Shown: positions 8,890 through 15,687 of the stretch, piece by piece
Layout of the letters: every line of letters begins with the position of its first letter
Position numbering within the stretch: the first letter of the stretch is position 1
Source of the DNA: Leucobacter luti
Lineage (GTDB): Bacteria; Actinomycetota; Actinomycetes; Actinomycetales; Microbacteriaceae
Length of the DNA stretch: 64,000 bases
Assembly (NCBI RefSeq): GCF_019464495.1
Contig: NZ_CP080492.1
Span: forward strand, 2,728,001 to 2,792,000
Reading direction: 5' to 3'
Notes under the pieces: generated by a model
The model's database searches: none
Seen by the model: the letters and a program-made list of their open reading frames with translations, nothing else
Told to the model about the DNA's origin: nothing
Translations under genes and position numbers: made by a program

Positions 8890-9662
8890 GCGAGAGGTCC
8901 TTCCGAGATCTGTTGGGCGGCGCTGCCCAGGTAGCTACTCGCCAGACGCTCGTCATGGCGGACTTGGTCCGGGCTCCCGTCGAGCACATTTTTGCCTGCA
9001 CCGAGTACGTAGATGTAGTCGCAGCTCGAGAAGATCAGCGGCATGTTGTGATCGATCAGGAGCACGCCGACGTTGCGGGCAGCAACGTCGCGCATGCTCT
9101 CACGCAACTGCGCTGCCTCGCCGTCGTTGAGACCCGCCGCCGGCTCATCGAGCAGCACGTAACTGGGCCGGGTGGCGAGCGCACGGGCGACGCCGAGACG
9201 GCGCTCGACCCCGTGCGGGAGTCGATCGGCGTCATGGAGCATCCAATCCCCGAGCTGCAGCTCCTCAATCAGGCCCTGCGCAATGGCTCGGGCCTGCTTG
9301 GGGGCTGCACCGCAGGCGATTGCGGTGACCTCAACGTTTTCGAGCACTGTGCACCGGCTAAAGAGGTGGCCGTGCTGGAAGGTGCGGGCGACGCCGCGGC
9401 GTGCGCGTCGTTCCGGGCGCACGCCGGTGAGATCACTGTCGTCCGCGATCACACGACCGCTGTCGGGCGAGTCATAGCCGGTGAGGATATTCACGAGCGT
9501 TGACTTGCCTGCGCCATTTGCGCCGATGAGACCGGTGACCCGGCCGCGCGGGATCTCGATTGAGACATCCTGCAGGGCTTGAACGCCGCTGTACGCGCGG
9601 GAGAGGGAATCCCCCTGCAGGCTGCCAGCGCCTGCAGGGGGAGTGTCGGAGTGCTGCATCAT
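8886..9662 (-). CDS. livG: ABC transporter ATP-binding protein LivG
   Basis: ATPase of the LivG type, 258 residues. Walker A is GANGAGKST and Walker B is YVLLDEPAAGLND. The C-terminal extension DYIYVLGAGKNVLDGSPDQV is typical of LivG. The signature is degenerate (LPHGVERRLGVARAL), as is usual for LivG proteins, which often have PYG/PHG in place of SGG. The gene starts 15 bases after livK with two adjacent ATGs, and codons 8-18 form a strong RNA hairpin (see 9611-9641). Confidence 0.92.
   Translation of the reverse strand: MMQHSDTPPAGAGSLQGDSLSRAYSGVQALQDVSIEIPRGRVTGLIGANGAGKSTLVNILTGYDSPDSGRVIADDSDLTGVRPERRARRGVARTFQHGHLFSRCTVLENVEVTAIACGAAPKQARAIAQGLIEELQLGDWMLHDADRLPHGVERRLGVARALATRPSYVLLDEPAAGLNDGEAAQLRESMRDVAARNVGVLLIDHNMPLIFSSCDYIYVLGAGKNVLDGSPDQVRHDERLASSYLGSAAQQISEGPLA
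9611..9641 (-). promoter_or_regulatory. Hairpin at the livK-livG junction
   Basis: A perfect 12-bp stem (CCCCCTGCAGGC at 9611-9622, GCCTGCAGGGGG at 9630-9641) with a 7-base loop, inside the first codons of livG about 20 bases after its start. A structure here can protect the livK end of the message or slow livG translation. There is no U-tract, so it is not an ordinary terminator. Confidence 0.5.
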
Positions 9663-9677
9663 GGGGTGCAGATCCGC

Positions 9678-10886
9678 TTAGCGGAGCACCTTTTCGGGTG
9701 CACGAGTTTCGAGATGTGCCAGCTTGCCGTCTTGCACCTGCAGCACGCGCTGCGGACGCTCAACGTTGACGTGCAGGTCCTCAGAGAAGGTGGTCGGGCC
9801 AACGAGCAGCGGCACGTCAGTGAAACCGAGGAAGGCTTCGGCGAGCTTGTCGCCGTCCCACGAGCCGGCCTCATCAAACGCGAGGGTCACGGCTTCGATG
9901 GCGGAGTCCCCGGTGGTCATGCTGCCGTTCTCGGGGCGAGCTCCGTACACCTCCTCGTATTTTGCGGAGGCATCGTTGACTTTGTCGTCACTGTCGTCGC
10001 CCCAGACTGAGGGGTAGGTCACGATGTAGTAGTCCGCGAGATTAGGGATCGCGTCGAGCCAGAACGTGCCGTCCATGCCAAAGCCGGAGACAATCGGGGT
10101 ATCGATGCCGCCATCTCGCAATTCCTTCGCGGCCTTGCCTCCGCCTTCGCCATAGCTGCAGTTGAACACCACATCGGGGGCGTCACCGCTCGTGATCTTT
10201 GAGACGGTCTCCTTGATGCTGTCGCCCTGAATGAAGCTGTAGCTCGCGATCTCGGTGCCCCCGAGCTCTGTGAAGCGCTTCGCCGCGGTCTCGCACTGGT
10301 TCTGCGTGTACTTGATGGAGTCGTCCTTGACGAACACGGCGCTCTTCCACCCCTGTTCGTACGCGAACTCGGCCATCACGCTGGCCTCGCCAGGAACGGC
10401 GTTGCCGAGTGAGAAGCCGATGTCGAGCCCGCCCTCCGGCCCGTAGATTGTGTCGCCGACACACGGGGCAATGTTGAGGATATTGTTCTCTTCGGCTACC
10501 TGTGAGGCTGGTACCGCAGTGTCGTAGTCGCAGGTGACCATGAGCACTTTTGCCCCGTCATCGATGAGGCTCTGCGCTGCCGGGGCGTACTTCTCGAAGT
10601 CGGATCCGGTATCGATGACTGACAGCTCGACGGGGGTGCCGTCGATGCCGCCCGCGTCATTGAGTTCGTCCACCGCGATCTTCATCTGGTTGAGTGCGGG
10701 GATGTCAAAGGGGGACATGAACCCGGTCTCGGCCATGACCGCACCGATCAGGATCGTCTCGTCGCTCCCGCCGGCCTCGTTCGAGCCGGAATTGGAGCCT
10801 GCCCCTGGGGCGGATGAAACGCATCCGCTGAGGGCGAGTGCGCTTGCGGCGACTGCCGCAAGTGAGATGAGAGCGGTCTTCCGCAT
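9678..10886 (-). CDS. livK: ABC transporter substrate-binding lipoprotein (LivK/type 1 periplasmic-binding family)
   Basis: Extracellular binding lipoprotein, 402 residues. The signal peptide MRKTALISLAAVAASALALSGC gives a lipidated Cys at residue 22, followed by a Ser/Gly/Asn linker and a two-lobed periplasmic-binding domain (TILIGAVMAETGFMSPFD, then VSKITSGDAPDVVF). I start at the ATG at 10886, with AGGAAGG upstream; the frame is open 24 codons further but that part is not signal-like. It is the first gene of the liv-ior unit and has its own promoter. The ligand is unknown; context suggests an aromatic or indolic acid. Confidence 0.9.
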   Translation of the reverse strand: MRKTALISLAAVAASALALSGCVSSAPGAGSNSGSNEAGGSDETILIGAVMAETGFMSPFDIPALNQMKIAVDELNDAGGIDGTPVELSVIDTGSDFEKYAPAAQSLIDDGAKVLMVTCDYDTAVPASQVAEENNILNIAPCVGDTIYGPEGGLDIGFSLGNAVPGEASVMAEFAYEQGWKSAVFVKDDSIKYTQNQCETAAKRFTELGGTEIASYSFIQGDSIKETVSKITSGDAPDVVFNCSYGEGGGKAAKELRDGGIDTPIVSGFGMDGTFWLDAIPNLADYYIVTYPSVWGDDSDDKVNDASAKYEEVYGARPENGSMTTGDSAIEAVTLAFDEAGSWDGDKLAEAFLGFTDVPLLVGPTTFSEDLHVNVERPQRVLQVQDGKLAHLETRAPEKVLR

Positions 10887-11046
10887 GGTCTCGGGCCTTC
10901 CTGTGGCGACGAGTCGGCTCGACTGTGAGTTGCGCCTCGTCTGGGTGTGGTCGGACATGCCAGTGTCGACCGGTGGACGAGTTACCGTGCTCGCTGGGCT
11001 GAGCCCAAAAGCCTCGATACGTCTGGTGTCGGCAGTGACAGGACAA

Positions 11047-11076
11047 TTTCTATCCCAGAAACGTAACGTTCGTCAA
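11047..11076 (-). promoter_or_regulatory. Promoter of the liv-ior operon with overlapping operator-like motif
   Basis: On the minus strand a TTGACG -35 (plus 11071-11076) is followed after 18 bases by TAGAAA (plus 11047-11052). The -35 is embedded in TTGACGAACGTTAC. The same ACGTTCG-type core recurs at the divergent ridA/FAH promoter (13698-13738), so both may be bound by one regulator, with the adjacent PaaX the obvious candidate. Confidence 0.5.
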
Positions 11077-11212
11077 GAGAATGTTTGAAAGTGCGTGAGG
11101 GTGCCCGAGCGCGCGCGACCGCGCATCTGAAGGCGCGATGCACACGCGCGAGACGCGTCGTGGTGTGGAATGCTGCCGCGAGATCGGCAGTGCTGCAACG
11201 TGGAGGTGGCGG

Positions 11213-12034
11213 CTACGCGCCGAGGGTCTCCTCAACAAACGCGAAGGCGTGGCGATCCAGGCGCTTCACGATGTCTTCGATCAGCGCGGTGGCGGGGTCC
11301 CCTGCCCAATCGCTGCGGAGCAGTTCGCGGGGGAGGCCCGGATCCCGCATCGGAAGAATGCGCCAATCGTCCAGTGCGCGGAGATAGTGCACGAAGCCGT
11401 CGCGTGGGGAGAGCTCTTCATCGCTCATGCGTTGGAGTGCGGTGAAGCCTGCCTGGTGCCGTGCGATAAAAGCGCGGTAGCCGGCGTCGATGCCCGCAAG
11501 GTCCCAGCTCTCGCGTGCCATGCCAGAGAGATCCTGGCCGCCGGCGTGCCGCCCAACGAAGAGGTTCGTGTTGTCCGTGAGTTCGAGATGGTCAATGAGG
11601 GCGAGCGCATCGGTGGCCATGCGGGCAGGGGCGATCCAGACCCCCTGGCCCACGTTGCCGAATCCAAGCGAGGCGAGGCGAGAGCGGAGGAGGTGGCGCT
11701 TGGCGCGCTGATCCTCGGGGATTGAGAACGTGGCGATGCACCAGCCGTCGGCAAGGTTGGCGGGCTGGCGGGAGTGCCAGATGTACTCGTCGCCCGCGGC
11801 AAGTGTGTGCTGGGCGAGGTCCGTCAGGCGATAGCCGCTGCGACCGTCGCGCTTTTCTGGGGTGAGCCAGTCGCGCTTCTTGAGGCGGGAAACGCCAGTG
11901 CGGGTGCTCGACTCGTCGATGCCGAGCTCTTCGAGGAGGGTCACGATGCCCTTGATGGGCATCCAGGCATCGGTGCGGCGGGCGAACGCTCCGAGCAGGG
12001 TAACGAGCAGCGTGCGGGAAGTGTTCGGTGTCAT
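11213..12034 (-). CDS. PaaX family transcriptional repressor
   Basis: A 273-residue PaaX-type regulator. It has an N-terminal winged HTH (SRTLLVTLLGAF, IDESSTRTGVSRLKKRDWL), a central domain (WCIATFSIPEDQRAKRHLLRSRLASLGFG) and a C-terminal PaaX domain (DGFVHYLRALDDWRILPMRDPGLP). Family members sense aryl-CoA thioesters, classically phenylacetyl-CoA. This one sits between the liv-ior operon and the thioesterase/FAH/monooxygenase genes, so an anthraniloyl-CoA or indoleacetyl-CoA inducer is plausible. It is divergent from the VOC gene. Confidence 0.92.
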   Translation of the reverse strand: MTPNTSRTLLVTLLGAFARRTDAWMPIKGIVTLLEELGIDESSTRTGVSRLKKRDWLTPEKRDGRSGYRLTDLAQHTLAAGDEYIWHSRQPANLADGWCIATFSIPEDQRAKRHLLRSRLASLGFGNVGQGVWIAPARMATDALALIDHLELTDNTNLFVGRHAGGQDLSGMARESWDLAGIDAGYRAFIARHQAGFTALQRMSDEELSPRDGFVHYLRALDDWRILPMRDPGLPRELLRSDWAGDPATALIEDIVKRLDRHAFAFVEETLGA

Positions 12035-12073
12035 TCGTGTGGTGCCCGTCTGCTCAGTGCCGGTGAGTGGTTC

Positions 12074-12103
12074 TTGACATATCTGTTGCGATCATCACAG
12101 AAT
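12074..12103 (+). promoter_or_regulatory. Probable promoter of the VOC gene
   Basis: TTGACA at 12074-12079, an 18-base spacer and CAGAAT at 12098-12103, 53 bases before the VOC ATG and within the region shared with divergent paaX. The -35 is consensus and the -10 is partial. Confidence 0.45.
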
Positions 12104-12156
12104 CGTGACAGTTTTGGGTGGAGCCCAACGGAGTGTGCTCAAAAGAAGGAGAGTCC

Positions 12157-12642
12157 ATGACTATCAGCCCCGCGTTCTCCCACGTCGGTATTACGGTACC
12201 GAATCTTCCGCAGGCCGTCGATTGGTACCGAGAGGTGTTCGGGTACTACCTGCTTGCGGGGCCGCTCGAGGTCCGCGAAGATGACAGTCCACTTGGCCGT
12301 GCCGCAACCGGCATCTACGGCGTCGGCTTCACGCGATTCCAGTTTGCTCACATGGCGTCCCCGGATGGCAGTGGGTTCGAGGTGTTCCAATTTGATGCCC
12401 CGGAGTATGAGCGCCCGGAGCGCAATTTTGAGTTTTGGCGTAGTGGGGTGAATCACTTCGCGGTGACCGCGAAGGATGTGACCGCGCTCGCCGCACAGGT
12501 CGTCGCGGCTGGTGGACGCCAGCGCTCTGACGTCGTGGTGATTGATCCGGATCGAGGGTTCGAGATCGTCTACTGTGAGGATCCCTGGGGCAATGTGTTC
12601 GAAGCGTGCTCGCACCCGTACACATATATGTGGAGTGCGTAA
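12157..12642 (+). CDS. VOC family (glyoxalase/dioxygenase-fold) protein
   Basis: A 161-residue protein with two beta-alpha-beta-beta-beta modules of the vicinal oxygen chelate fold. Likely metal ligands are the His of FSHVGITVPN, the Glu of GSGFEVFQF, the His of GVNHFAVTAKD and the Glu of GNVFEACSHPY, the usual H-E-H-E arrangement. Members include glyoxalases, epimerases and small extradiol-type dioxygenases. The start at 12157 is chosen for the AAGAAGGAGAG ribosome site; an in-frame ATG at 12118 lacks one. It is a monocistronic plus-strand gene ended by a strong terminator. Action on a ring-cleavage or CoA intermediate is only suggested by context. Confidence 0.85.
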   Translation: MTISPAFSHVGITVPNLPQAVDWYREVFGYYLLAGPLEVREDDSPLGRAATGIYGVGFTRFQFAHMASPDGSGFEVFQFDAPEYERPERNFEFWRSGVNHFAVTAKDVTALAAQVVAAGGRQRSDVVVIDPDRGFEIVYCEDPWGNVFEACSHPYTYMWSA

Positions 12643-12753
12643 ACGCGCACCCGTGTGAGGGGAGCACGCTGGCGGAGCGCGTCGGGCTCACGTGAAGAGC
12701 GCTTGCGGCTCGGGAGTGGAGCTGACGCCGCACGCGCCCTGTGCATCACCGAA

Positions 12754-12799
12754 CAGCGGGGGCGGGGCCTGGGGAGTATCCCAGGCCCCGCCCCCGCTG
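12754..12799. terminator. Strong hairpin terminator between convergent genes
   Basis: A perfect 20-bp stem (left arm CAGCGGGGGCGGGGCCTGGG, 12754-12773; right arm 12780-12799) with a 6-base loop GAGTAT. It lies between the VOC gene (+) and the thioesterase gene (-) and serves both. No U-tract is present. Confidence 0.8.
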
Positions 12800-12810
12800 G
12801 TTCCTGGCGG

Positions 12811-13209
12811 CTATGCGTCCCGCAGTATGGTGGTGACCCTGGCGGTCGACACGCGCTGTCCGGCCTCATCGTCGATCTCGACGGCGTAGACCGCCACTGT
12901 CTTGCCGAGTCGGATTGCGCTGCACGTCGCGGTGACGCGTCCTGCTGCAGTGCGCCCCGTGTGCGTCGCGCTGATGTCAAGGCCGACAGCGGTGCGGCCG
13001 TCTCCGGCGTGCTCACACGCTGCCAGTGATGCGAGTGTCTCCGCGAGCGTGCAGTATGCGCCGCCATGCATCGATCCGGTGATCTGACGGTTGCCGGCAA
13101 CGGGCATTGTGGCGACCGCGTGATCGGCGCTCACGCGCACGAATTCGATTCCGAGGCGCTCGTCAAGCTCGCCGAGGATGGTCTGTACTTGACCGGTGTT
13201 GGGGCTCAT
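12811..13209 (-). CDS. PaaI-like hotdog-fold thioesterase
   Basis: A 132-residue single hotdog domain. The motif SMHGGAYCTLAETLAS (catalytic HGG and the acidic residue on the long helix) and VGLDISATHTGRTAAGRV are typical of PaaI/YbgC-type acyl-CoA thioesterases. It would hydrolyse an aryl- or hydroxyaryl-CoA. It is 16 bases downstream of ridA on the same strand, so the two form one transcript. Together with the TesB-like gene at 14657 it gives the island two thioesterases of unrelated fold arrangement, which suggests CoA-bound intermediates are released to free acids. Confidence 0.88.
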   Translation of the reverse strand: MSPNTGQVQTILGELDERLGIEFVRVSADHAVATMPVAGNRQITGSMHGGAYCTLAETLASLAACEHAGDGRTAVGLDISATHTGRTAAGRVTATCSAIRLGKTVAVYAVEIDDEAGQRVSTARVTTILRDA

Positions 13210-13225
13210 GATTCACTCCTCGCGC

Positions 13226-13630
13226 TCACTCGGCCGCGTCGCCGATATAGGCGACGCCCTGTATTTCGATCAGCGCTTCCGGCTGCCACAGCTGGGTGAC
13301 GCCGACGCCGGCCATTGCCGGATACTCGGTGCCGGCCATCTCGCGCCAGATCTTGCCGATCTCGCGGCCGTTGCGCTGGTAGTCATCGACATCGGTGAGG
13401 TAGATCGTGACGTCGATGAGGTCGGTGGGCTTGCCGCCGGCGTGCGCAAGGGTGGCGAGTACATTGCCGAACGCCTGGACGAACTGCTCCACGATGCCAC
13501 CCGGCACAATCTGATAGTCCGCGTTGAGGGCGGTCTGTCCGCCGAGATAGACGAATGGGCCCGCCTTGACGCCGTGCGCAAAGCCCTTGGGTTTGCACAG
13601 CTGCGGGGGATTGATGATTTCTGCTGACAT
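13226..13630 (-). CDS. RidA family protein
   Basis: A 134-residue YjgF/YER057c/UK114 domain. Visible landmarks are GPFVYLGGQTALN, FGNVLATLAHAGGKPTDLIDVTIYLTD and the C-terminal WQPEALIEIQGVA. The Arg that imine deaminases carry in the loop before the last strand appears to be replaced (VTQLWQPEALIEI), so it may belong to a Rid subgroup without canonical imine deaminase activity. Relatives occur in aromatic amine catabolism, for example as 2-aminomuconate deaminase. It is divergent from the FAH gene and co-transcribed with the thioesterase. Confidence 0.88.
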   Translation of the reverse strand: MSAEIINPPQLCKPKGFAHGVKAGPFVYLGGQTALNADYQIVPGGIVEQFVQAFGNVLATLAHAGGKPTDLIDVTIYLTDVDDYQRNGREIGKIWREMAGTEYPAMAGVGVTQLWQPEALIEIQGVAYIGDAAE

Positions 13631-13695
13631 CGTTGTCTCTTTCCGAGCCTGCGGCTCATTGCAGGGGCCTTCGCGATCATATATTCATCTCGCAC

Positions 13696-13738
13696 TTGTG
13701 ACGTTCGTGAATATTCTGTCATACTTGGCGAACGTTCG
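13696..13738 (+). promoter_or_regulatory. Divergent ridA/FAH promoter region with ACGTTCG motifs
   Basis: On the plus strand TTGTGA (13696-13701), a 17-base spacer and TCATAC (13719-13724) form a likely promoter for the FAH gene. The -35 overlaps GTGACGTTCGTGAA (13698-13711). A second copy of the core lies in CGAACGTTCG (13729-13738). The same motif overlaps the livK -35. Confidence 0.45.
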
Positions 13739-13796
13739 GCGAAAGAGTTTTCGAACCATTGGGGCACGTCGCCCCAACCGACCTACGGGAGCAACG

Positions 13797-14660
13797 ATGC
13801 ACTTGGGGACAATCCGCACAGGTGACGGGGATACCCGCGCTGCAGTGCGTGAGGACAGCGACTGGATCCTCTTGGACGCCGCCGACGTCGGTGCGCTCAT
13901 CACCGATCCGCAGTGGCGGGATCGAGCAAAAACCGCCCTCGCGAATCCAGCTACGGCGCGAGTCCCCGAACGGGACGCGGTGCTCGCAGCGCCGATCCAG
14001 CGCCCCGCAAAAATCGTGTGCTGTGGCCTGAACTACCACGACCACATCGTGGAGACGGGGCGGGATATCCCGGAGTATCCCACGCTCTTCGCCAAGTTTG
14101 CAGACACCCTGACTGACCCAGCAGCCGACATCGTGATTGACGGCTCGGCTCAGGTCGATTGGGAAGCTGAGCTTGTCGTGGTGATGGGAGCGCCGCTGCG
14201 GCGCGGCACGCGTGAAGAAGCCGAAACCGCCATCCTGGGGTACACCGTTGCGAACGACATCTCATGCCGTGATTGGCAGGCTCGCACGCTGCAGTGGTTC
14301 CAGGGCAAGGCTTGGGATGGTACGACACCGATCGGCCCGGTCGTCGTCACTGCAGACACGATCTCACCGAGCACCGGGCTCGATATCACCTGCGAGATCG
14401 ACGGCGAAGTGGTGCAGCGCAGCACGACTCGCGAACTCGTGTTCGACGCTGCGACGCTCGCGGCCTATGTGTCCCAGTTCACGGAACTGAGTCCGGGAGA
14501 CCTGATCCTCACGGGAACGCCCGGTGGCGTCGGGCTCGGGTCGAACCCGCCGCGGTGGCTCGCCGATGGTCAAGTGCTCACGACCACGATCGAGGGAATC
14601 GGCACGCTTCAGAACACCATGCGGATTACCGCGCCAGACGATCAGGGGAGTCCAGCATGA
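13797..14660 (+). CDS. Fumarylacetoacetate hydrolase family protein
   Basis: A 287-residue FAH-fold hydrolase. Metal ligands lie in VDWEAELVVVMG (two Glu) and VANDISCRDWQ (Asp), followed by FQGKAWDGTTPIGPVVV and the C-terminal LILTGTPGGVG. The family includes fumarylpyruvate hydrolases, oxaloacetate decarboxylases and 2-hydroxyhepta-2,4-diene-dioate isomerases, all acting late in aromatic ring catabolism. I use the ATG at 13797 behind GGGAGC; the longer open frame runs into the promoter. The stop overlaps the TesB start by 4 bases. A role on a ring-cleavage product is inferred. Confidence 0.9.
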   Translation: MHLGTIRTGDGDTRAAVREDSDWILLDAADVGALITDPQWRDRAKTALANPATARVPERDAVLAAPIQRPAKIVCCGLNYHDHIVETGRDIPEYPTLFAKFADTLTDPAADIVIDGSAQVDWEAELVVVMGAPLRRGTREEAETAILGYTVANDISCRDWQARTLQWFQGKAWDGTTPIGPVVVTADTISPSTGLDITCEIDGEVVQRSTTRELVFDAATLAAYVSQFTELSPGDLILTGTPGGVGLGSNPPRWLADGQVLTTTIEGIGTLQNTMRITAPDDQGSPA

Positions 14661-15550
14661 CCGCCGCAGCTCCACCGACGAACCACATAGACTCACAGCG
14701 TTTCCTTGCAGCGATTGAGCTCACGGAGTGCGAAGCGGAAGTCTTTGATTGCGCGTTCGAAGTGATCCCGCAGTATGTGCCGTGGCCTAAAGCGTACGGC
14801 GGGGACGCGGTGGCGCAAGCGGCAGCTGCCGCCATTGCGACAGTAGGCAATGATCGCGAGCTCCACGCGCTGCACAGTTCGTTCCTCCGGCCCGTCACGA
14901 TCGGGGAGCCCGTGCGCTACGAGGTGGAACTCCTGCGTGATGGTCGCGGCTATTCCACCCGACACGTGCGCGGCTATCAGGCGGGCAAAGCTGTGTTCCT
15001 GACCACCGCCTCGTTTCAGGTGCCGGAAGTGGGGCCAGTATCCGCCCCCACGATGCCAGCGGTGACGCAGCCAGAAGAACTGCCGAGTGCAGCGAGCTAT
15101 CTCGCGGGGCGCGGCGGGGCTGACAGCGCCGCAGGTGACTACTGGTCCAGCGGCCGCAGCTTCGATATGCGACACATTCCTGGGCCGCTCTATCTGGAGG
15201 TGGACGGCGCCTCTGCACAGCACGAAGGAGTGTGGATCCGTGCGTTCGAAGCGCTCCCCGACGACCCGCGCACGCAGCAACTCGCGTTTGCGTACGTCTG
15301 TGACTACACGATCCTTGAGCCGTCGTTGCGTGCCCTCGGCTTGCACTGGTCTACCCCTGGGCTGGTGACCGCGAGCCTCGATCACAGCATGTGGTTCCAC
15401 GCTCCAGCGCGCGCTGACGAGTGGGTGCTCTATGCGCAGGAGCGGGCTGGGGTGCAGAGCGGGCGTGGCCTGAACGTCGGTCGCTTCTTCAGCAGAGACG
15501 GCACCCTCATCGCGACGGTCGCGCAGGAAGGCATGATCCGCACCCCCTGA
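14657..15550 (+). CDS. TesB-like acyl-CoA thioesterase (double hotdog)
   Basis: A 297-residue TesB/acyl-CoA thioesterase II-like protein with two hotdog halves: YGGDAVAQAAAAAIATV and LHALHSSFLRPVTIGEPVRYEVE, then the C-terminal SLDHSMWFHAPARADEWVLY and GRGLNVGRFFSRDGTLIATVAQEG. The Asp of the second helix region, which activates water in the family, is present in LDHS. It overlaps the FAH gene (ATGA) and precedes the CoA-ester monooxygenase by 137 bases, so it probably hydrolyses an aromatic or alicyclic CoA ester of the same route. Confidence 0.88.
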   Translation: MTAAAPPTNHIDSQRFLAAIELTECEAEVFDCAFEVIPQYVPWPKAYGGDAVAQAAAAAIATVGNDRELHALHSSFLRPVTIGEPVRYEVELLRDGRGYSTRHVRGYQAGKAVFLTTASFQVPEVGPVSAPTMPAVTQPEELPSAASYLAGRGGADSAAGDYWSSGRSFDMRHIPGPLYLEVDGASAQHEGVWIRAFEALPDDPRTQQLAFAYVCDYTILEPSLRALGLHWSTPGLVTASLDHSMWFHAPARADEWVLYAQERAGVQSGRGLNVGRFFSRDGTLIATVAQEGMIRTP

Positions 15551-15687
15551 GCCGAGGTCTCGCTTGCACGGTTCCCCCGCAGCTCGCAGCACCCCTGAGC
15601 GTTCTGAAACCTCTATCCACCCCGATCCATACTTGGCTGTCACGCCGTGGGAGCCCAGCACACCGTACACGCAGAAAGGATCCGCAC

